Source: Ralstonia pickettii DTP0602 | Lineage (GTDB): Bacteria > Pseudomonadota > Gammaproteobacteria > Burkholderiales > Burkholderiaceae | Assembly: GCA_000471925.1 (NCBI GenBank) | Contig: CP006667.1 | Coordinates: 1-64,000 of the forward strand | Direction: 5' to 3' | DNA length: 64,000 nucleotides | Shown: in pieces, positions 55,869-64,000 of the stretch | Position numbering within the stretch: the stretch's first letter is position 1 | Layout of the letters: each line of letters opens with the position of its first letter | The notes under the pieces: generated by a model | The model's input: only the letters and a program-made list of their open reading frames with translations | Database searches by the model: none | Told to the model about the DNA's origin: nothing | Translations under genes and position numbers: made by a program

Positions 55869-56438
55869 TCAGGCCTCGTCTTTGTCTTCGCCGCCACCGC
55901 CCGGTGGCGGCTCGAACTGGCGCAGCCAGCGCCGCAGCAGTGCGGCGAGCTGGGCCTGCTCCGCGGCGGTCAGGCTTTCCAGCAGCCGATGTTCGTTGGC
56001 GACGTGCAGTTCGACCGCATGGTCGACGCGCTCGCGCCCGGCACCGGTCAGCTCCACCAGCAAGCCACGGCGGTCGTCCGGGTTGGGCCGGCGTTGCACG
56101 AGGCCGGCACGCTCCAGGTGGTCGAGCCGGTTGGTCATCGTGCCCGAGGTGATCATCAGCGAGCCGATCAGCGCCCCCGGCGACAGCATAAACGGCGGTC
56201 CGGCGCGCCGCAGCGTCGCCAGCACATCGAATTCCCACGGCGACAAGCCCGTTTCTGCCAGCGCAGCTTCGATCGCGCGCCCGGTATGGCGATTGAGCCG
56301 GGCCAGCCGGCCGATCACGCCCATCGGCGAGGCGTCCAGGTCCGGACGCTCGCGCGCCCATTGCGCGAGAATAGCGTCGACATGGTCCGGGGTTTGATCC
56401 GGCGTTTCAGCGGCCTGGGGTTTGCGGCGGGAAGGCAT
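55869..56438 (-). CDS. MarR-family regulator
   Basis: 189 aa. Winged helix: LSPWEFDVLATLRRAGPPFM, ITSGTMTNRLDHLERAGLVQ, RRPNPDDRRGLLVELTGAG. The ATG at 56438 is preferred; the longer frame would cover an operator. The C-terminus is acidic (GGGGEDKDEA). Divergent from the EamA transporter, with two copies of a TTGATATCAA-type dyad between them, so it probably represses both. Confidence 0.92.
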   Translation of the reverse strand: MPSRRKPQAAETPDQTPDHVDAILAQWARERPDLDASPMGVIGRLARLNRHTGRAIEAALAETGLSPWEFDVLATLRRAGPPFMLSPGALIGSLMITSGTMTNRLDHLERAGLVQRRPNPDDRRGLLVELTGAGRERVDHAVELHVANEHRLLESLTAAEQAQLAALLRRWLRQFEPPPGGGGEDKDEA

Positions 56439-56484
56439 GGGGGGACGGCGTGCGGGCAAAAGGCGAATTGCGACAAGACCGAAG

Positions 56485-56538
56485 TATCTTGACATCAAAC
56501 AATCGGATTCGTAAAGTGGATTTATCTTGATATCAAGA
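56485..56538. promoter_or_regulatory. Two MarR-type operator copies
   Basis: TATCTTGACATCAA at 56485-56498 and TTATCTTGATATCAAGA at 56522-56538; the core TCTTGATATCAAGA (56525-56538) is a perfect palindrome. The copies start 38-39 bp apart. The second ends 9 bp before the EamA ATG, well placed to block its expression. Confidence 0.75.
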
Positions 56539-56546
56539 AACTTGAA

Positions 56547-57488
56547 ATGAAGACGAATCCGTCGGCGTCTCCCGCAGCGCCCCAGCCTGTGTCACGCGTG
56601 GCCTCTCCGGGCGGTGTTGCACTACGTGACATCCTGCTGACCGGGCTCGCTCCCGCGATCTGGGGCAGCACCTACCTGGTCACCAGCGAATGGCTGCCGC
56701 CGGGGCAGCCGCTGCTGTCGGGCGTGATCCGGGCGCTGCCGGCGGGCCTGGTGATGCTGGCGTTCGGCCACGCGTTGCCGCAGGGCGGCTGGTGGTGGCG
56801 CGCCGCGGTGCTGGGCGTACTCAATATCGGCTTCTTCCAGGCGATGCTGTTTATCGCCGCGTACCGGCTGCCCGGCGGCGTGGCGGCCACGGTCGGTGCG
56901 ATCCAGCCGCTGATCGTGGTGGCGCTGACGTGGGCGTGGCTGGGTGCGCGCCCGCGCAACGCGGCGTGGCTGGCCGGCGTAGGCGGATTGCTGGGCGTGG
57001 CGCTGCTGGTGCTGGGGCCGGCCGCGCGGCTCGATGCCATCGGCGTGGCGGCGGCGGCGGCCGGCGCGGTGTCGATGGCGGTGGGTACGGTGCTGACGCG
57101 GCGCTGGCAGCCGCCGGTCTCGCCGCTGGTGCTGACCGCCTGGCAGCTGTGCGCGGGCGGGCTGTTCCTGCTGCCGTTCGCGCTGGCGCTGGAACCGCTG
57201 CCGGGGCACTTCACGCTGGCCAACTGGCTGGGTTATGCGTGGCTGAGCATCGTTGGCGCGGGCTTGAGCTACGCGCTGTGGTTCCGCGGCGTCGGCCGGA
57301 TGCCGTCGTCGGCGGTGTCGGCGCTGGGCCTGCTGAGCCCGGTCAGCGCCACCGTGCTCGGGTACCTGGTGCTGGGACAGGCGCTGACGCCGGTGCAGGC
57401 GGCCGGTGCTCTGCTGGTGCTGGCCAGTGTCTGGCTGGGGCAGCGCGCGGCAGCACCGGCGGCGCTGGCGCGTGCGCGGACGGCCTGA
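56547..57488 (+). CDS. EamA/RhtA-type (DMT superfamily) exporter
   Basis: 313 aa, ten helices in two EamA repeats (PAIWGSTYLVTSEWLPPGQP early; SALGLLSPVSATVLGYLVLG late). Members export amino acids, purines or other metabolites. The first about 25 residues are polar. Expression is probably regulated by the MarR protein through the dyads just upstream. Confidence 0.88.
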   Translation: MKTNPSASPAAPQPVSRVASPGGVALRDILLTGLAPAIWGSTYLVTSEWLPPGQPLLSGVIRALPAGLVMLAFGHALPQGGWWWRAAVLGVLNIGFFQAMLFIAAYRLPGGVAATVGAIQPLIVVALTWAWLGARPRNAAWLAGVGGLLGVALLVLGPAARLDAIGVAAAAAGAVSMAVGTVLTRRWQPPVSPLVLTAWQLCAGGLFLLPFALALEPLPGHFTLANWLGYAWLSIVGAGLSYALWFRGVGRMPSSAVSALGLLSPVSATVLGYLVLGQALTPVQAAGALLVLASVWLGQRAAAPAALARARTA

Positions 57489-57550
57489 CCCGCGCATCCG
57501 ATCCCGCGTGTCCTGCCGCCGGCTGCTTTCGGGAGCCGATTTGCGGCATC

Positions 57551-57853
57551 ATGGCGGGCATGAAGTCCGCCGTGCCCCCGCCCCCGATGCCGCCCTCATC
57601 ACCGCAGCCCGCCGCCCCTGCCAAGCCCGCCTGCGAGCGTTGCCTGGAGCTGGCGGCCGATCCGCGCCGGCGCGAGCCGCCGGCCTGCCTGGCGCTGCGC
57701 GGCACGGCGCCGCTGGTCAGCCAGAGCGCGGCCGGCGTGCCGTTCAGCATGTTGACCTTTGCCTGCCGCGACTGCGGCACGGTATGGCGGCTGTATGACC
57801 GGGCCAACGAGCTCTTTGTCTCGTGGGTGCCCGAGCGGCCGCTGGTGCGCTGA
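57551..57853 (+). CDS. Small protein with two Cys pairs (zinc-ribbon-like)
   Basis: 100 aa. A Pro-rich N-terminus precedes CERCLELAADPRR and LTFACRDCGTVWRLYDRANE, which give two Cys-x-x-Cys pairs about 50 residues apart, as in a zinc ribbon. The starts at 57551 (MAGMK) and 57560 are both possible. No family recognised; seen in the plus strand after the EamA gene. The last codons run into an 11-bp tandem repeat. Confidence 0.65.
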   Translation: MAGMKSAVPPPPMPPSSPQPAAPAKPACERCLELAADPRRREPPACLALRGTAPLVSQSAAGVPFSMLTFACRDCGTVWRLYDRANELFVSWVPERPLVR

Positions 57854-57899
57854 CGGTGCGCTGGCGGTGCGCTGGCGGTGCGCTGGCGGTGCGTTGAGC
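57845..57899. repeat. 11-bp tandem repeat, five copies
   Basis: Unit GGTGCGCTGGC with starts at 57845, 57856, 57867, 57878 and 57889; the three middle copies are identical, the outer two carry changes. It overlaps the stop codon of the preceding gene and precedes the Bug receptor gene. Prone to copy-number change. Confidence 0.9.
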
Positions 57900-58008
57900 A
57901 CGCAACTGATCGGCTAAGATAGCGGCTGCCTCGAGCCAGCGCGGCACGTTGCAGTCGCGCCAGGCGATCTACCGGATTCCTCCCGAATTTCTCCCGCATT
58001 TCGACATC

Positions 58009-59001
58009 ATGGCCTTCCCTTTCCGCCCGACCTTGCTGGCCGCGACTTGTGCCGCCGGCCTGCTGGCTGCCGCGCTGCCCGCCGCCGCAGCAGCAGCCGA
58101 TAACTACCCCAGCCGCCCGATCCGCCTGATCGTCGCCTACCCGACCGGCGGCATCAGCGACACCGTGGCGCGCGCGCTGGGCGAACGCCTGTCGGCGCAG
58201 ATGGGCGCCTCGGTGGTGGTCGAGAACAAGGCCGGCGCCGGCGGCAGCATCGGCATCGATGCGGTGGCCAAGGCCGCGCCGGACGGCTACACGCTGGGGT
58301 TTGCATCGACCAGCCCGCTGACGCTCAATCCGCACGTCGGCCACGTCAACTACGATCCGCAGAAGGACGTGGCGCCGGTGATGAGCGTGATGTACTCGCC
58401 GGTGCTGGTGGTTGCCACCAACAGTTTCAGCGGCAAGGGCTTTGCCGACGTGGTCGGCCAGGCGAGCGCCAAGCCGGGCTCGGTGCGCTGGGCGACCTCG
58501 GGCCTGGGCACGGTCGGCCATGTGGTGCTGGAGCAGATCAAGCAGAAGTCGAAGGCCGATATCACGCTGATCCCGTACAAGGGCGCGGGCCAGCAGATGA
58601 ACGACGCGCTCGGCGGCCAGTTCGAGGTGATGAGCACCAACGCCAGCCCGGTGCTGACGCAGCATATGCAGGCTGGCCGCCTGCGCGCGCTGGCAGTGGG
58701 CGCGCCGAAACGGCTGGAGAGCCTGCCGTCGGTGCCGACGCTGGCCGAACTCGGCTATCCCAAGGCCAACCTGACATCCACCTTCGGCGTGTTCGCGCCG
58801 GGCAAGACGCCGGCGGCCATCATCAACCGCCTGAACGCCGAGCTGAACAAGGCGCTGGCCGAGCAGGAGGTCCATGAGCGCCTGCTCAAGGGCGGCGAGG
58901 TGCCCACCGGCGGTACGCCGGCGCAGTTCGCCAAGGCCATCCGCGAGGAGTACGCGGAGAACGCCCGCATCGTGAAGGAAGCCGGCATCAAGGCCGACTG
59001 A
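58009..59001 (+). CDS. Bug-family (TctC) periplasmic solute-binding protein
   Basis: 330 aa. Signal peptide (LLAATCAAGLLAAALPAAAA). The Bug fold follows: YPSRPIRLIVAYPTGGISDT, VVVENKAGAGGSIGIDAVAK, ADITLIPYKGAGQQMNDALG. Captures small carboxylates for tripartite tricarboxylate transport. The receptor stands alone here without TctA/TctB, as is common in Burkholderiales, where many such genes exist. Ligand unknown. Confidence 0.92.
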   Translation: MAFPFRPTLLAATCAAGLLAAALPAAAAAADNYPSRPIRLIVAYPTGGISDTVARALGERLSAQMGASVVVENKAGAGGSIGIDAVAKAAPDGYTLGFASTSPLTLNPHVGHVNYDPQKDVAPVMSVMYSPVLVVATNSFSGKGFADVVGQASAKPGSVRWATSGLGTVGHVVLEQIKQKSKADITLIPYKGAGQQMNDALGGQFEVMSTNASPVLTQHMQAGRLRALAVGAPKRLESLPSVPTLAELGYPKANLTSTFGVFAPGKTPAAIINRLNAELNKALAEQEVHERLLKGGEVPTGGTPAQFAKAIREEYAENARIVKEAGIKAD

Positions 59002-59021
59002 AATTCGCCCCCCGGGCCGGC

Positions 59022-59702
59022 CTAGGTCGCATCGAGCCGGCTGCCGAGCCCATACACGGACGACAGCCGCACGCCGTTGTGCGGCCACAGCGCCAGCTTG
59101 GTACGCACGCGCGACAGGTGGCTGTCGACCGTGCGCGAGGCCGGGTCCACGTGGTAGCGCCAGACCTGGTCGACCATGGCCTGGCGCAGCACCAGCGAGC
59201 CCAGGTTGCGGAACAGCAGTACCGCCGGGTCGAATTCCTTGGGCGCCAGCAGCACCGGCTTGCCATGTACCCACACCCGCCGCTCCGCGGTGGCAAAGCG
59301 GAAGGCGCCATGCGCGAGGTCGCAGGCCTCGCCCGCCAGGCGCGTGCGGCGCAACAGCGCCAGCACGCGCGCGGCCAGTTCGCCCGTGCGCAGCGGCTTG
59401 GGCAGGTAGCTGTCGGCGCCCTGGGCCAGGCAGGACACCACAACGGCCTCTTCATCCGAGGTGCCGGTCAGCATCACCGGCACCTCGTGGCCGTGCGTGC
59501 GGCGCACCCACGCCAGCACTTCCAGGGCCGGAATCCCCGGCGTATCGCAATCGAGCATCAAGAGGTCGAACGACCTGCCGCGCAGCGCGCCGATCATCGA
59601 GCGGCCGCTGAGGTAGCGCGTGCACTGGTGGCCGCCCAGGCGCAGGGTCTGTTCAATGCGGACGGCAAGGGTCGGGTCCGCCTGCAGCGCGGCGATCTTC
59701 AC
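59022..59702 (-). CDS. OmpR/PhoB-type response regulator
   Basis: 226 aa. Receiver: FDLLMLDCDTPGIPALEVLA with phosphoacceptor Asp, MLTGTSDEEAVVVSC, DSYLPKPLRTGELAA with Lys. A winged helix follows directly: LLAPKEFDPAVLLFRNLG and ASRTVDSHLSRVRTKLAL. Residues are intact. GTG at 59702 with GGAG upstream is chosen; an ATG at 59741 would add 13 residues. Divergent from a second regulator of the same type (59953-60627). No intact sensor kinase is adjacent. Confidence 0.85.
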   Translation of the reverse strand: MKIAALQADPTLAVRIEQTLRLGGHQCTRYLSGRSMIGALRGRSFDLLMLDCDTPGIPALEVLAWVRRTHGHEVPVMLTGTSDEEAVVVSCLAQGADSYLPKPLRTGELAARVLALLRRTRLAGEACDLAHGAFRFATAERRVWVHGKPVLLAPKEFDPAVLLFRNLGSLVLRQAMVDQVWRYHVDPASRTVDSHLSRVRTKLALWPHNGVRLSSVYGLGSRLDAT

Positions 59703-59952
59703 GGGCGTGGCTCCTGCGCGGGTGCATCGGAATGCGCGCATGGAAAAGAGTTGAAAGACGGCGCGGACCATCGCGGCCCGCAGCGAAGCCCATGGTAGGA
59801 GCGGCCTGCTGAGGCGAGAAGTAAAAGATTGTGGAAAATCGAGTTTGAGTTCTTTCCTATTCGTGTGCCTGCGCACGCGGTCTTAAATGAGCCGCTACGG
59901 CCCGGCGGCCACGGGACGCCAACCGGCCGGGCAAGCGCCGTCGAGACAATAT

Positions 59953-60627
59953 ATGGGAAAGAGAATTGCATCACTTGAAGACGCGCCCGCGGATGTGGCG
60001 CTGATCCGCCAGGTCATTGCCAGCGCCGGGCATGAATGCGTGAGCTTCGGCGAAAGCCGGCGCCTGCTGCTGGCGCTGCGCGACGCCGGTTTCGACCTGC
60101 TGCTGCTGCTGGACTGGCAGATGCCGGACCTGTCCGGGCGCGAGGTGCTGGCGTGGATGCGCACCAATCTCGACCGGCGCGTGCCGGTGATGTTCCTGAC
60201 CTGCCGCGATGCCGAGCACGACATCGTCAACGCGCTGACGGCCGGCGCCGACGATTACATGGTCAAGCCGGTGCGCCAGGCCGAACTGGCCGCGCGCATC
60301 GAATGCCTGCGGCTCGGCGACTACGCCTTCGACTGCGCCACCCGCAAGGTCACCTGCAACGGCCACCCGGTCGGGCTGACACCCAAGGAGTTCGATCTGG
60401 CGGTGCTGCTGTTCCGCAACGAGGGGCGCATCGTCACGCGCGACCACATCACTGCCGCGGTCTGGGGCCGCGAGATCTCGCCGATGTCGCGCACCATCGA
60501 TGCCCACGTGTCGCGCGTGCGCAGCAAACTGGACCTGCATGCGGCGCATGGCTTGCGGCTGACGCCGGTCTACACGCATGGCTACCGGCTGGAGCGCACC
60601 GGCAGCGCCGCGCTTGCTGCCGCATGA
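59953..60627 (+). CDS. OmpR/PhoB-type response regulator, second
   Basis: 224 aa. Receiver: FDLLLLLDWQMPDLSGREVL, VMFLTCRDAEHDIVNAL, DDYMVKPVRQAELAARIE. The linker is very short before the winged helix: LTPKEFDLAVLLFRNEG and MSRTIDAHVSRVRSKLDLHA. ATG at 59953 (MGKRIASLEDAP). Its stop overlaps the ATG of a sensor-kinase-like gene (ATGA), the normal arrangement of a regulator-kinase pair. It resembles its divergent neighbour closely enough to be an old duplicate. Confidence 0.88.
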   Translation: MGKRIASLEDAPADVALIRQVIASAGHECVSFGESRRLLLALRDAGFDLLLLLDWQMPDLSGREVLAWMRTNLDRRVPVMFLTCRDAEHDIVNALTAGADDYMVKPVRQAELAARIECLRLGDYAFDCATRKVTCNGHPVGLTPKEFDLAVLLFRNEGRIVTRDHITAAVWGREISPMSRTIDAHVSRVRSKLDLHAAHGLRLTPVYTHGYRLERTGSAALAAA

Positions 60628-61350
60628 GGCCGGGCCTGTTGCGCGTTGCTGCGCTTGGTGCGGCACTGTGGGCGGGCGCGCACTGGCTGCTCCGGCGCAG
60701 GGGGGGGCAGCGCCTGTTCGCCGACCGGACGCCGGCGTGCGCGATCCCGGCGCCGTGCGCGACATGGTGCTCCATGTGCTCGGCCACGACCTGCGCGAGC
60801 CTCATGCCTCGCTGCTGGCCTGGCTGGCACTGCGCCGCACCCAGGCGCAGGCCGACGCGGCGCTGCTGGCACAGGTCGACGGCCATTCGCGCCGCTCGCT
60901 GCGGTATTTCGATGCGCTGAACCGGCTGCTGCGCGAAACCCGCCACCCCTACCGCATGCGCCGCCTCGCCATGGAAGCCCTGCTGATGAAGCGCTGGACC
61001 GTGTCTGGGACGCCGCCGGCGAGGCCGGTATCCGGCTGGACCGGTCGGCAGGGCGCCTGCCGCGCATCGGCGGCGACCACGCCATGCTGGTGCAAACGCT
61101 GGGATGGCTGCTCTCGTGCGCCATCGGTGCCGCGGGGCAGGGTACCGCGCTGCGCATCAGGTGCCGCCGCCACGCGGGCGGCATGGCGCTATGGATCGCA
61201 CTCGATCCCGTCGATGAAGACAGCGCCGCGCGGCTGGCCGAGCCCGGGCCGGCGCTGCAGCCGATGGCGGCGCCACCAGCCAGGGACGCGACGCAAGCCT
61301 CGCCGCAGACAGGCTGGTACCTGTGGCTGCGGCGCCGGCCGCGCCCATGA
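60624..61350 (+). pseudogene. Sensor histidine kinase-like gene, two frameshifts and degenerate
   Basis: Starts MRPGLLRVAALGAALWAGAH with one membrane helix. After a -1 shift near the eight-G run (about 60700-60707) the phosphoacceptor box VLGHDLREPHASLLAWLAL appears. After a second -1 shift near 60985-61000 the ATP-binding half follows: GDHAMLVQTLGWLLSCAIGA. Adding two bases gives 242 aa. The box that should carry the conserved Asn of kinases reads GWLLSC, so the ATP site is degenerate as well. Probably non-functional, or a phosphate-relay protein if the shifts are errors. Confidence 0.72.
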
Positions 61351-61376
61351 AAAAAGGCACCCGAAGGTGCCTTTCT
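61350..61376. terminator. Bidirectional terminator between kinase remnant and porin
   Basis: AAAAAAGGCACC-CGAA-GGTGCCTTTCT: a 6-bp GC stem extended by A-T pairs, with an A-run on one side and T-run on the other, so it can end transcription in both directions. Confidence 0.88.
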
Positions 61377-61403
61377 GCCAGGGTCTGCCAATCGGGCAAA
61401 CGA

Positions 61404-62501
61404 TCAGAAGATGTGGCGGATGCCGACAGCAGCGCCGGTCTGGTTGTTACGGCCCGGCAGTTCGGTGGTGGTGCCGCCCGAAACCTTGTTGAAGTCAACC
61501 GTACCGTAAACCTGGGTGCGCTTGGACAGCGAGTACTCGGCCAGCAGCACGCCGGTGTAGCGACGGCCGTTGTTGTCGTTCACGCCGTTCTTGTTCTCGA
61601 CGTAGTCGCCGTAGAACACGCCGGTCAGGGCCAGGGCCGGGGTGGCCTGGTAGGTCACGCCGATGTAGCCGATGGTGTCCTTGCGCGGGTTGTTGACAGC
61701 ACCGGCAGCGACCACGGGCGCGGGAGGCGCGGAAGCCGAGTTGTTCAGGAAGCCGTTGTCGATCACGCCGGTGCGGTCCTTGCCACCCACGTAACCCAGG
61801 AAGATCTTGGCCGGGCCGATCGAGTACTTACCGGCAGCGCCCCACATTTGCTGCTTGTTGCCGTTGATGTCGCGGATTTCCTGGTACACGCCGCCGACGC
61901 CGAACGGACCGTACGTGTAGGCGGCACGAGCGCCCCAGTACTGGTTCTTGGTCATGCTGCCCGGCTGCTCGCCGAAGCCGTAGCCGGCGCCCACGTCCAG
62001 GCCGCCGAACTTGCCGCTGTAGCTGACCACGTTGTCGCTGCGGAACTGGGTCAGGAAGAACGGCCAGGCGTTGGCGGTGTAGTTGCCGATAGTCAGCGGA
62101 TCGTAGTCGCCGAAGAAGTTAAAGCCTTCGGTGTACTGGCGGCCCAGCTTGATCGCGCCGAAGTCACCCGACAGGCCAACGTAAGCCTGACGACCGAACA
62201 GGCGGCCGTTCGGGTTGGTGGCGCTGGCCTGGTTGGAGCGGCCGGTGTCCGGATCGAAACCGCCTTCCAGCTGGAAGATTGCCTTCAGGTTGTTGCCGAG
62301 GGCTTCGCTGCCCTTCAGGCCCCAACGGCTGTTGGTGACCGCGCCGTTGGTCAGTTCCCACAGATTGTCGTTGTTGGCGTTGGCGTTCGTGGTGAAGCGG
62401 ATGCTCTGGTCGACGATACCGTACAGGGTGACGGACGTCTGGGCGTACGCCGAACCTGCCAACAGGCTGCCGGCTGCGAGGACGATGGCCGATTTCTTCA
62501 T
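61404..62501 (-). CDS. Gram-negative general porin (betaproteobacterial type)
   Basis: 365 aa. Signal peptide MKKSAIVLAAGSLLAGSAYA, then QTSVTLYGIVDQSIRF, the start of the beta-barrel. GSEALGNNLKAIFQLEGGFD and RLFGRQAYVGLSGDFGAIKL are typical of Burkholderiales porins (OmpC/Omp38 type). It ends with IRHIF, the C-terminal Phe needed for assembly by BamA. Forms a trimeric channel for small hydrophilic solutes in the outer membrane. ATG at 62501 with AAGGAG upstream. Confidence 0.95.
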   Translation of the reverse strand: MKKSAIVLAAGSLLAGSAYAQTSVTLYGIVDQSIRFTTNANANNDNLWELTNGAVTNSRWGLKGSEALGNNLKAIFQLEGGFDPDTGRSNQASATNPNGRLFGRQAYVGLSGDFGAIKLGRQYTEGFNFFGDYDPLTIGNYTANAWPFFLTQFRSDNVVSYSGKFGGLDVGAGYGFGEQPGSMTKNQYWGARAAYTYGPFGVGGVYQEIRDINGNKQQMWGAAGKYSIGPAKIFLGYVGGKDRTGVIDNGFLNNSASAPPAPVVAAGAVNNPRKDTIGYIGVTYQATPALALTGVFYGDYVENKNGVNDNNGRRYTGVLLAEYSLSKRTQVYGTVDFNKVSGGTTTELPGRNNQTGAAVGIRHIF

Positions 62502-62830
62502 GGTGCTCCTTTTCTGTCTTGTATTGTTCTCCGCCGGATCACGGCAGTGACGAGGTCTACGTTTGGTGTAGACGTCGCGAAAATCTAACAAAACGTAAGC
62601 ATTAAGGACACAAAACTCCGCCAAAGCGCGCTTTCCAGCAGGATTTTGGTGCAATTCCGTTGTCTGGCCGCTACACAATTCCGGATCGGTGCGAAGCGGC
62701 AAAGCCGGAAACCGGGCCTGTGCACTGAGCTGGCGGGGGAGCGGGAGAAAGCGGGGAGAGAGGGGAGGGACAAACCGCGGCGCAGGAGCCGCGCCGCGGT
62801 CAGGGTGAACAGCGATGAGGACTGGGGGAA
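62502..62830. other. Porin control region and minE downstream region
   Basis: No gene seen. It contains a dyad GTCTAC-N7-GTAGAC (62555-62573) about 55 bp upstream of the porin start, a possible regulator site. A perfect 9-bp stem CCGCGGCGC/GCGCCGCGG with a 7-nt loop (62775-62799) lies just after minE and may end the min operon. Confidence 0.6.
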
Positions 62831-63085
62831 TCAGCCCTGCGGGATTTCGATCTTGACTTCAAGGACCTCGAGATTGTCCTGGCGCTCGAGGCTCACGCGC
62901 AGGTCCTGGTCGCTGATCTTGACGTACTTTGAAATCACCGCCACCAGCTCGCGCTGCAGCGCGGGCAGGTAGTCGGCGGGCGCGGAATGGCCGGTGCGCT
63001 CGTGGGCGAGGATGATCTGCAGCCGCTCCTTGGCGACCGACGCGGACTTCTTCTTCTCTCCCAGCAGGAAGGAAAGGATCGACAT
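62831..63085 (-). CDS. minE: Cell division topological specificity factor MinE
   Basis: 84 aa. The MinD-binding/membrane-targeting N-terminus ([20 protein letters not shown]) is followed by [12 protein letters not shown] and the dimerisation domain ending in EVKIEIPQG. Stimulates MinD ATPase to drive pole-to-pole oscillation that places the division septum at mid-cell. Lies 21 bp after minD. Confidence 0.97.
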   Translation of the reverse strand: MSILSFLLGEKKKSASVAKERLQIILAHERTGHSAPADYLPALQRELVAVISKYVKISDQDLRVSLERQDNLEVLEVKIEIPQG

Positions 63086-63106
63086 TGGGATGAGCCCTCC
63101 TGACCG

Positions 63107-63922
63107 TTACTTGTTGCCGAAGATGCGGGAGAACAACCCCGGCTTCTGGTAGTCGATGAAACGCATCGGCTTGTCCTTGCCGAGGAAGCGGTCCACCACG
63201 TCGCCATAGGCGTCGGATACGTCGCTGCCTTCCAGGTGGATGGCGGGCGTGCCCTGGTTGGACGCATGCAGCACGGCTTCAGACTCCGGCACCACGCCGA
63301 TCAGCTTGATGCGCAGGATTTCCTGGATGTCGGTCAGCGACAGCATCTCGCCGCCATGCACGCGCTTGGGGTTGTAGCGGGTGATCAGCAGGTGTTCCTT
63401 GATCGGGTCGCCGCCCTCGCTGGCGCGCTTGGTCTTGGATGCCAGGATGCCCAGGATGCGATCCGAATCGCGCACCGATGACACTTCCGGGTTGGTGACG
63501 ATCAGCGCTTCATCGGCGAAGTACATCGCCATCAGCGCGCCCGACTCGATGCCAGCCGGCGAATCGCAGACGATGAATTCGAAGTCCATGTCGATCAGGC
63601 CGTTGATGACCTTCTCGACGCCGTCGCGCGTAAGCGCGTCCTTGTCGCGCGTCTGCGAGGCCGGCAGGATGAACAGGTTCTCGCACTTCTTGTCCTTGAT
63701 CAGGGCCTGGCGCAGGTTGGCTTCGCCCTGCACCACGTTGATCAGGTCATACACCACGCGACGTTCGCAACCCATGATCAGGTCGAGGTTGCGCAGGCCG
63801 ACGTCGAAGTCGATCACGGCAGTCTTGTGGCCACGCAGGGCCAGGCCGGCGGCAAAGCTGGCGCTGGTGGTGGTCTTGCCGACGCCTCCCTTGCCGGAGG
63901 TCACAACGATGATTTTTGCCAT
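63107..63922 (-). CDS. minD: Septum-site determining ATPase MinD
   Basis: 271 aa. Deviant Walker A GKGGVGKTTTSASFA, FIVCDSPAGIESGALMAMYF, and the C-terminal amphipathic membrane-targeting helix (KPGLFSRIFGNK). Recruits MinC to the membrane and is dislodged by MinE. The usual operon is minC-minD-minE. The last bases of the window (63993-63995) could be the TAA stop of minC, but too little is present to call it. Confidence 0.97.
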   Translation of the reverse strand: MAKIIVVTSGKGGVGKTTTSASFAAGLALRGHKTAVIDFDVGLRNLDLIMGCERRVVYDLINVVQGEANLRQALIKDKKCENLFILPASQTRDKDALTRDGVEKVINGLIDMDFEFIVCDSPAGIESGALMAMYFADEALIVTNPEVSSVRDSDRILGILASKTKRASEGGDPIKEHLLITRYNPKRVHGGEMLSLTDIQEILRIKLIGVVPESEAVLHASNQGTPAIHLEGSDVSDAYGDVVDRFLGKDKPMRFIDYQKPGLFSRIFGNK

Positions 63923-64000
63923 GGCTCTTTGGTCCAGTAATGGGTTGAAGCTTACGCTGCTTTGATTGGGGATCCCGAGGGGCGCGCTGGCTTATTTGAG

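Noticed and set aside
63993..64000. End of minC
   Set aside because: A TAA after an AAA codon would fit the operon order, but only two codons are inside the window.

Overview
The window reads as the start of the main chromosome of a Cupriavidus/Ralstonia-type betaproteobacterium (Burkholderiales). This rests on the dnaA-dnaN-gyrB start, high GC, DnaA with a very long Gly/Met/Pro/His-Gln linker, a Bug-type (TctC) solute receptor, a betaproteobacterial 16-strand porin and a min operon. Strain-level assignment is inference from memory of these families; no search was run.

Layout. (1) 0-6.1 kb: replication core dnaA, dnaN, gyrB; the 3' part of gyrB has clearly different base composition from its 5' part. 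(2) 6.1-35.1 kb: an accessory block rich in broken genes. It holds an XRE regulator with a sugar-porter-like MFS transporter; a DUF2958 gene and a small XRE gene; a polyamine-linked cluster (homospermidine synthase, glutathionylspermidine-synthase-like ligase, DUF1190, DUF350) whose two enzymes are frameshifted; a scrambled methyltransferase remnant; and a large SF1 helicase with a toxin-like N-terminus and ankyrin repeats. The helicase is interrupted near its 3' end by a complete IS50-like IS4-family element with a perfect 9-bp target duplication. Next come two paralogous LprI-like membrane proteins around an LRAT-domain gene, an Mrr-like membrane nuclease, a MerR-controlled methyltransferase operon, and a complete Wadjet (JetABCD) anti-plasmid operon abutting a decayed chemoreceptor gene. 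(3) 35.6-43.8 kb: lipoprotein, DUF72, dbpA, CBS protein, Rieske oxygenase, DHA2 efflux pump and glutathione peroxidase. (4) 43.9-53.6 kb: a catabolic island on both strands (GST, hydantoin/Asp-Glu racemase, dihydropyrimidinase, maleate-isomerase-like protein, serine hydrolase, ACS-family importer, GntR regulator, FAH-family hydrolase, M20 amidohydrolase), with operator-like repeats in the divergent control regions. (5) 53.6-59.0 kb: regulator/transporter pairs (AraC with Fsr; MarR with EamA), a small zinc-ribbon-like protein and a Bug receptor. (6) 59.0-64.0 kb: two divergent OmpR-type response regulators, a frameshifted degenerate sensor kinase, a porin, and minE-minD.

How it works together. 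Region 2 has the features of a defence or mobile island: a nuclease, an SMC-type plasmid-cleavage system, a helicase fusion, an IS and many remnants. Region 4 looks like uptake and ring-opening of a cyclic amide/imide followed by amide hydrolysis and racemisation under one GntR regulator. Four loci carry frameshifts. Most are single-base changes in short G/C runs, so some may be sequence errors. The homospermidine synthase also carries a 16-bp tandem duplication, which looks like a genuine lesion.
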